From assembly GCA_021798235.1 (NCBI GenBank), contig JAJZMO010000304.1, positions 1 to 8,585 of the forward strand: DNA of 8,585 nucleotides, given 5' to 3'. This stretch comes from Acidobacteriota bacterium (GTDB taxonomy: Bacteria; Acidobacteriota; Terriglobia; Terriglobales; Acidobacteriaceae). The notes beneath the pieces are model-generated. The model searched no databases and was not told where the DNA came from. It worked only from the letters and a program-made list of their open reading frames with translations. The stretch's first letter is position 1. Each line of letters starts with the position of its first letter. The position numbers were made by a program, and so were the translations under genes. Below are positions 6,082-8,585 of this stretch, piece after piece.

Positions 6082-7563
6082 ATGGCAGGATACCACGTGG
6101 AAAACTTTGGCTGTCGCACCAGTCAGGCCGATGGCGACGCCATGGCCAACGCGCTCGAGCAGCAGGGACTCTGCCAAGCGCCTGCGCCGGGCAAGGCGGA
6201 AGTGGTTATCGTAAACACCTGCACCGTGACGGCAGAGGCCGACCGCGACGCCCGCGCTTTCATTCGCAAGGTGCATCGCGCCAGCCCGGCTGCACGCATT
6301 GTTGTCACCGGCTGTTACGCGCAACGCGCGCCACAGGAGCTGGCCGCGCTCCCCGGGGTTGCTGCGGTTGTGGGCAATAGCCATAAGCAGCATGTGGCCT
6401 CCATCGCCCTGCAGGGATGGGGTGCTACGCCCAACTTGTCAGCCGGGCAAGAGTCCATTGCGCGAGCAAACTTTGTTCCCATCGCGGGCATTGCCGCTGC
6501 GCCCACTGCGGCCAGCGTCGTGGGTGCCAGCGACCTGCATGCGCCGGTCTTTGCGCACAGCTTCTTTGCTGGGGCTGGTCAGGCCGCAGAGAAAAATCTC
6601 TTCTGGTCGGGCGTTGCGATGGAAGACTCCGCGTGGCATCCACGCGCCGGGCGCACTCGACCCAGCTTGAAGATTCAAGAGGGCTGCGGCAATCGCTGCA
6701 CCTTTTGCGTAATTCCAGAGACACGCGGGCCGAGCCGTTCTCTGCCGCGTACAGCGGTGCTGCAGGCCGTGCGCAGCTTTGTCGATGCAGGCGGCGTGGA
6801 GCTGGTGCTGACCGGCATCAACCTCGGACGTTGGGGACGCGAGCTGCGCCCTGCCGAGGACTTTGCGGATTTGGTCGCGGCGATTTTGGAGGAGACTGCA
6901 CTGCCGCGCCTGCGCATCAGCTCCGTGGAGCCGATGGATTGGACGGATGCGCTGGTGGCTCTTTTGGCGCGCTACGGACACGGCGAACATCCACGTCTGG
7001 CGCGCCATGCGCATCTGCCCCTGCAATCGGGCAGCGATGCCGTGTTACGCAGAATGCACCGCCGCTATCGGCCCTGGCACTATGCCGCCAAGGTGGAAGC
7101 CATTCATCGCGCGCAACCGCAGGCCGCCCTCGGCGCGGATGTGATGGTGGGTTTTCCCGGCGAGAGTGATGCCGAGTTTCAAGAGAGCTATGATTGCATA
7201 GCCGCTTTGCCTTTCACCTATCTGCACTTGTTTCCCTTTTCTGCCCGGCCCGGTACGCCGGCTTGGGAGTTGCAGCGCGCGTACCCCGTGGCTGGCGACG
7301 CAGTGCGGGAGCGGATGCAGGCCTTGCGCTCGTTGCTTGAGGAAAAGAACCGCGTCTTTCGCCAGTCACTGCTGGGCCAGCCGCTGAGCGTGGTTACGCT
7401 GGAGACCAACGCCGCGTTGCGCGCGCAAGGCATTACAGAAGCGCTTTCCGACAACTTTATTCCCATGCGCCTTGCTGCGGAGATGCCTGCAAACCGACGG
7501 CTGCGCGTCCTGCCCCATGCGCTCTCCGATGCGGCTCTGGAAGCCACGCCCATTCCCCAATAG
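6082..7563 (+). CDS. mtaB: MtaB-type tRNA (N6-threonylcarbamoyladenosine 37-C2) methylthiotransferase
   Basis: A 493-residue radical-SAM enzyme that converts t6A37 to ms2t6A37 in tRNAs reading ANN codons. The N-terminal methylthiotransferase domain has the three cluster cysteines Cys11 (ENFGCRTSQADG), Cys47 (VIVNTCTVT) and Cys78 (VVTGCYAQ). The radical-SAM cluster motif is Cys202-x3-Cys206-x2-Cys209 (GCGNRCTFC), followed by VIPETRGPSRS. Later family motifs are LTGINLGRWG, RISSVEPMDW, HLPLQSGSDAVLRRMHRRY and ADVMVGFPGESDAEF. ENFGCRTSQAD and the GCGNRCTFCVIP form favour MtaB over MiaB or RimO. The C-terminal part (about 430-493) may be a weak TRAM domain. It is some 40 residues longer than Bacillus MtaB, mainly through an Ala/Gly-rich linker at about 112-190. 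I start it at ATG 6082; the open frame upstream to 5779 is antisense to the regulator gene. The next gene, infC, also acts in translation. Confidence 0.92.
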   Translation: MAGYHVENFGCRTSQADGDAMANALEQQGLCQAPAPGKAEVVIVNTCTVTAEADRDARAFIRKVHRASPAARIVVTGCYAQRAPQELAALPGVAAVVGNSHKQHVASIALQGWGATPNLSAGQESIARANFVPIAGIAAAPTAASVVGASDLHAPVFAHSFFAGAGQAAEKNLFWSGVAMEDSAWHPRAGRTRPSLKIQEGCGNRCTFCVIPETRGPSRSLPRTAVLQAVRSFVDAGGVELVLTGINLGRWGRELRPAEDFADLVAAILEETALPRLRISSVEPMDWTDALVALLARYGHGEHPRLARHAHLPLQSGSDAVLRRMHRRYRPWHYAAKVEAIHRAQPQAALGADVMVGFPGESDAEFQESYDCIAALPFTYLHLFPFSARPGTPAWELQRAYPVAGDAVRERMQALRSLLEEKNRVFRQSLLGQPLSVVTLETNAALRAQGITEALSDNFIPMRLAAEMPANRRLRVLPHALSDAALEATPIPQ

Positions 7564-7592
7564 ACACATTCGACGGCGTGCGCCCGGCCTGC

Positions 7593-7602
7593 TCCGATCG
7601 GA
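7593..7602. promoter_or_regulatory. 10-bp palindrome at the infC promoter, possible operator
   Basis: TCCGATCGGA is a perfect palindrome ending 19 bases before the -10 box at 7622, so it covers the -35 region. A repressor or activator could bind there. A chance occurrence in GC-rich DNA is also possible. Confidence 0.25.
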
Positions 7603-7618
7603 TTTCGTGGGCCTGCAA

Positions 7619-7627
7619 TGATATACT
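7619..7627 (+). promoter_or_regulatory. Extended -10 promoter of infC
   Basis: TG-A-TATACT forms an extended -10 element, 5 of 6 matches to TATAAT plus the TGn motif. No clear -35 is seen, which is tolerated for extended -10 promoters. The expected start near 7634 gives a leader of about 50 bases before the ATC start codon of infC. Confidence 0.55.
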
Positions 7628-7674
7628 TGGCATCGACGGCAGTGCGCAGAAGTCTCAGCCTGCCCGTTGTTTTT

Positions 7675-7679
7675 GGAGG
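7675..7679 (+). promoter_or_regulatory. Shine-Dalgarno sequence deciding the infC start
   Basis: GGAGG lies 6 bases before the ATC at 7686. No ATG, GTG or TTG of the infC frame lies at a suitable distance, so it points to ATC as the initiator. Confidence 0.75.
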
Positions 7680-7685
7680 CGTCCC

Positions 7686-8315
7686 ATCGACAAGCGTTCG
7701 GCGAAATCATTCATTCGCATCAACGATCGAATTCGCGCGCGCGAAATTCGCGTGATTGACGAAAACGGCGAGCAGCTCGGCATTTTGCAGCCCTTTGAAG
7801 CACTCAAGATCGCCCGCGAGCGCGGCCTTGATTTGGTGGAAGTCTCCCCCAACGCCGTGCCGCCAGTCTGCCGCATTCAGGATTACGGCAAGTTCCTCTA
7901 CGAAAAAGAAAAGAGCGACCGCGCCGCCCGCAAAAAGCAAAAGGTCATCGTCATCAAGGAGGTTAAATTCTCCGTGACGGTGGACGAGCACGACTATCAG
8001 ACCAAGAAAAACCAGGCCGTTCGCTTTTTGGGCGAAGGCGACAAGGTGAAGGCCTCGTTGCGCTTCCGCGGACGCCAGATGTCGCACCGCGAGCTGGGCT
8101 ACCAGATTGTGAACCGCCTGATTCAAGACATCGGCGAGGCCGGCATCGTGGAGGCCATGCCACGCATGGAAGGCACCACGCTGCACGCCATCATCGCTCC
8201 GGGCAAAAAGGCCGAAGCGCCCAAAAAGCCTGCGACTCCGAAGGCCGTCGAAACAGCCGTTGCCACAGCCAACGCTGCTCCCGCACAGGCCGTGCTGCAA
8301 AACGCCAGCGAATAA
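7686..8315 (+). CDS. infC: Translation initiation factor IF-3, ATC start codon
   Basis: A 209-residue IF-3, which binds the 30S subunit, prevents early 50S joining and checks the initiator tRNA and start codon. The N-terminal domain carries RINDRIRAREIRVID (11-25), LGILQPFEAL, LDLVEVSPNAVPPVCRI and DYGKFLYEKEK. A Lys-rich linker (about 74-90) leads to the C-terminal domain with KEVKFSVTVDEHDYQTK, FLGEGDKVKASLRFRGRQM and the end motif RMEGTTLHAIIAP. After about 173 comes an extra Ala/Lys/Pro-rich tail of some 35 residues not found in the E. coli protein (180 residues). The start is set at ATC 7686 by the GGAGG 6 bases before it; the protein then begins (f)M-DKRSAKSF. Rare start codons of infC are known (ATT in E. 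coli) and allow IF-3 to repress its own translation, so the same control is likely here. A GTG at 7578 in the same frame has no ribosome site and lies upstream of the promoter. rpmI and rplT, often next to infC, are absent; the next gene is convergent. Confidence 0.95.
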   Translation: MDKRSAKSFIRINDRIRAREIRVIDENGEQLGILQPFEALKIARERGLDLVEVSPNAVPPVCRIQDYGKFLYEKEKSDRAARKKQKVIVIKEVKFSVTVDEHDYQTKKNQAVRFLGEGDKVKASLRFRGRQMSHRELGYQIVNRLIQDIGEAGIVEAMPRMEGTTLHAIIAPGKKAEAPKKPATPKAVETAVATANAAPAQAVLQNASE

Positions 8316-8328
8316 ATCAGTTCCCAGC

Positions 8329-8374
8329 GCAAAGACAAGACAGGCCGCCTGCGGGCGGCCTGTCTTGTCTTTGC
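8329..8374. terminator. Bidirectional terminator, 21-bp perfect hairpin
   Basis: Arms 8329-8349 and 8354-8374 are perfectly complementary with a TGCG loop. The base of the stem carries AAAGACAAGACA on one side and TGTCTTGTCTTT on the other, so either transcript ends in a T-rich half. It lies 13 bases after the infC stop and 14 bases from the stop of the convergent VWA-family gene, and probably serves both. Confidence 0.85.
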
Positions 8375-8388
8375 CATCTTACCCGAGC

Positions 8389-8585
8389 CTACTGCGCGCT
8401 GGCCGTGGGGTAGTAGCCCTGTTTGGCGATAACTGTCAGGCCCGGACGCAGCACCTGCACCTCAATCTGGCGGAAGCGACTGTCGTAGACCGAGTGATGA
8501 CTGTTGTAGCCGAGCGTATACTCCGTGCGCACCTGCTCGGCGATCTTGGCAAAGCTGCGCTCGATGCCGTTGCGGGACAACTCCG
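8389..8585 (-). CDS. C-terminal end of an acidobacterial VWA-domain family protein (partial)
   Basis: Only the last 65 codons are in the window; the gene continues past the right edge, so its start and the VWA domain itself are not seen. The visible part contains FAKIAEQVRTEYTLGYNS, then FRQIEVQVLRPGLTVIAKQGYYP and a short tail ending SAQ. This arrangement (ARE/AEQ..R..YTLGY, R.IEV.V.R.GL.V....GYY) is the typical C-terminus of the VWFA-related acidobacterial proteins, which are usually predicted to be exported and are of unknown function. The stop is TAG (8391-8389 on the minus strand). It converges on infC and shares the 8329-8374 terminator. Confidence 0.75.
   Translation of the reverse strand, partial: ELSRNGIERSFAKIAEQVRTEYTLGYNSHHSVYDSRFRQIEVQVLRPGLTVIAKQGYYPTASAQ

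Noticed and set aside
6010..6393. Upstream extension of the response regulator reading frame on the minus strand
   Set aside because: It is antisense to the start of mtaB, and GGAGGT fixes the start at 6009.
7578..7685. GTG 7578 as the start of infC
   Set aside because: No ribosome site, lies upstream of the extended -10 promoter, and adds residues with no IF-3 similarity.
7732..7745. 14-bp perfect palindrome with an alternating CG run inside infC
   Set aside because: It encodes the conserved IF-3 stretch DRIRAREIR, so coding constraint and high GC explain it.
1..8585. CRISPR array, tRNA/rRNA genes, insertion sequences, phage genes
   Set aside because: No regularly spaced repeats, no tRNA-like cloverleaf or rRNA sequence, and no transposase, integrase or phage motifs were seen on either strand.

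Overview
The window most likely comes from an Acidobacteria (Terriglobia/Acidobacteriaceae-type) chromosome. The main reason is the minus-strand reading frame at the right edge, which has the C-terminus typical of the large acidobacterial family of VWA-domain proteins. The GC-rich DNA and the bacterial ABHD18-type hydrolase agree with this, but the assignment rests on motif memory and no search was run. I see mostly chromosomal genes and no phage, IS, CRISPR or recognisable defence system.

Left part (1-3911, plus strand): a gene for a zinc-dependent phospholipase C-type protein runs in from the left. It is split by one extra A in an A8 run at 349-356, and a 12-bp hairpin covers its stop codon. 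Next comes an ABHD18-type alpha/beta hydrolase with a clear Ser-Asp-His triad, then 41 bp later an MFS exporter of the EntS/MFS_3 type. Two lipid-hydrolase-like proteins and an exporter on one strand may form a functional group, but that is inference.

Middle part (3912-6009): after a 124-bp spacer lies a FucP/GluP-type sugar permease (4036-5352). The two acidic positions of E. coli FucP that handle protons (Asp46, Glu135) are Asn41 and Gln130 here. It converges on a small stand-alone response regulator on the minus strand (6009-5503) with a basic, histone-like tail. The 150 bp between them hold several overlapping inverted repeats that could form alternative structures.

Right part (6010-8585): the regulator diverges from a MtaB-type radical-SAM tRNA methylthiotransferase (6082-7563), whose start looks leaderless. 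It is followed by infC (7686-8315), which starts with the rare codon ATC behind a good Shine-Dalgarno sequence and has its own extended -10 promoter. A 21-bp perfect hairpin (8329-8374) ends infC and the convergent VWA-family gene. mtaB and infC both serve translation: ms2t6A modification at tRNA position 37 and initiation-codon selection.

No clearly new multi-gene system is visible. The points most worth a second look are the A8 frameshift, the missing acidic residues in the sugar permease, the competing inverted repeats at 5358-5490, the ATC start with a palindrome at the infC promoter, and the basic-tailed receiver protein.
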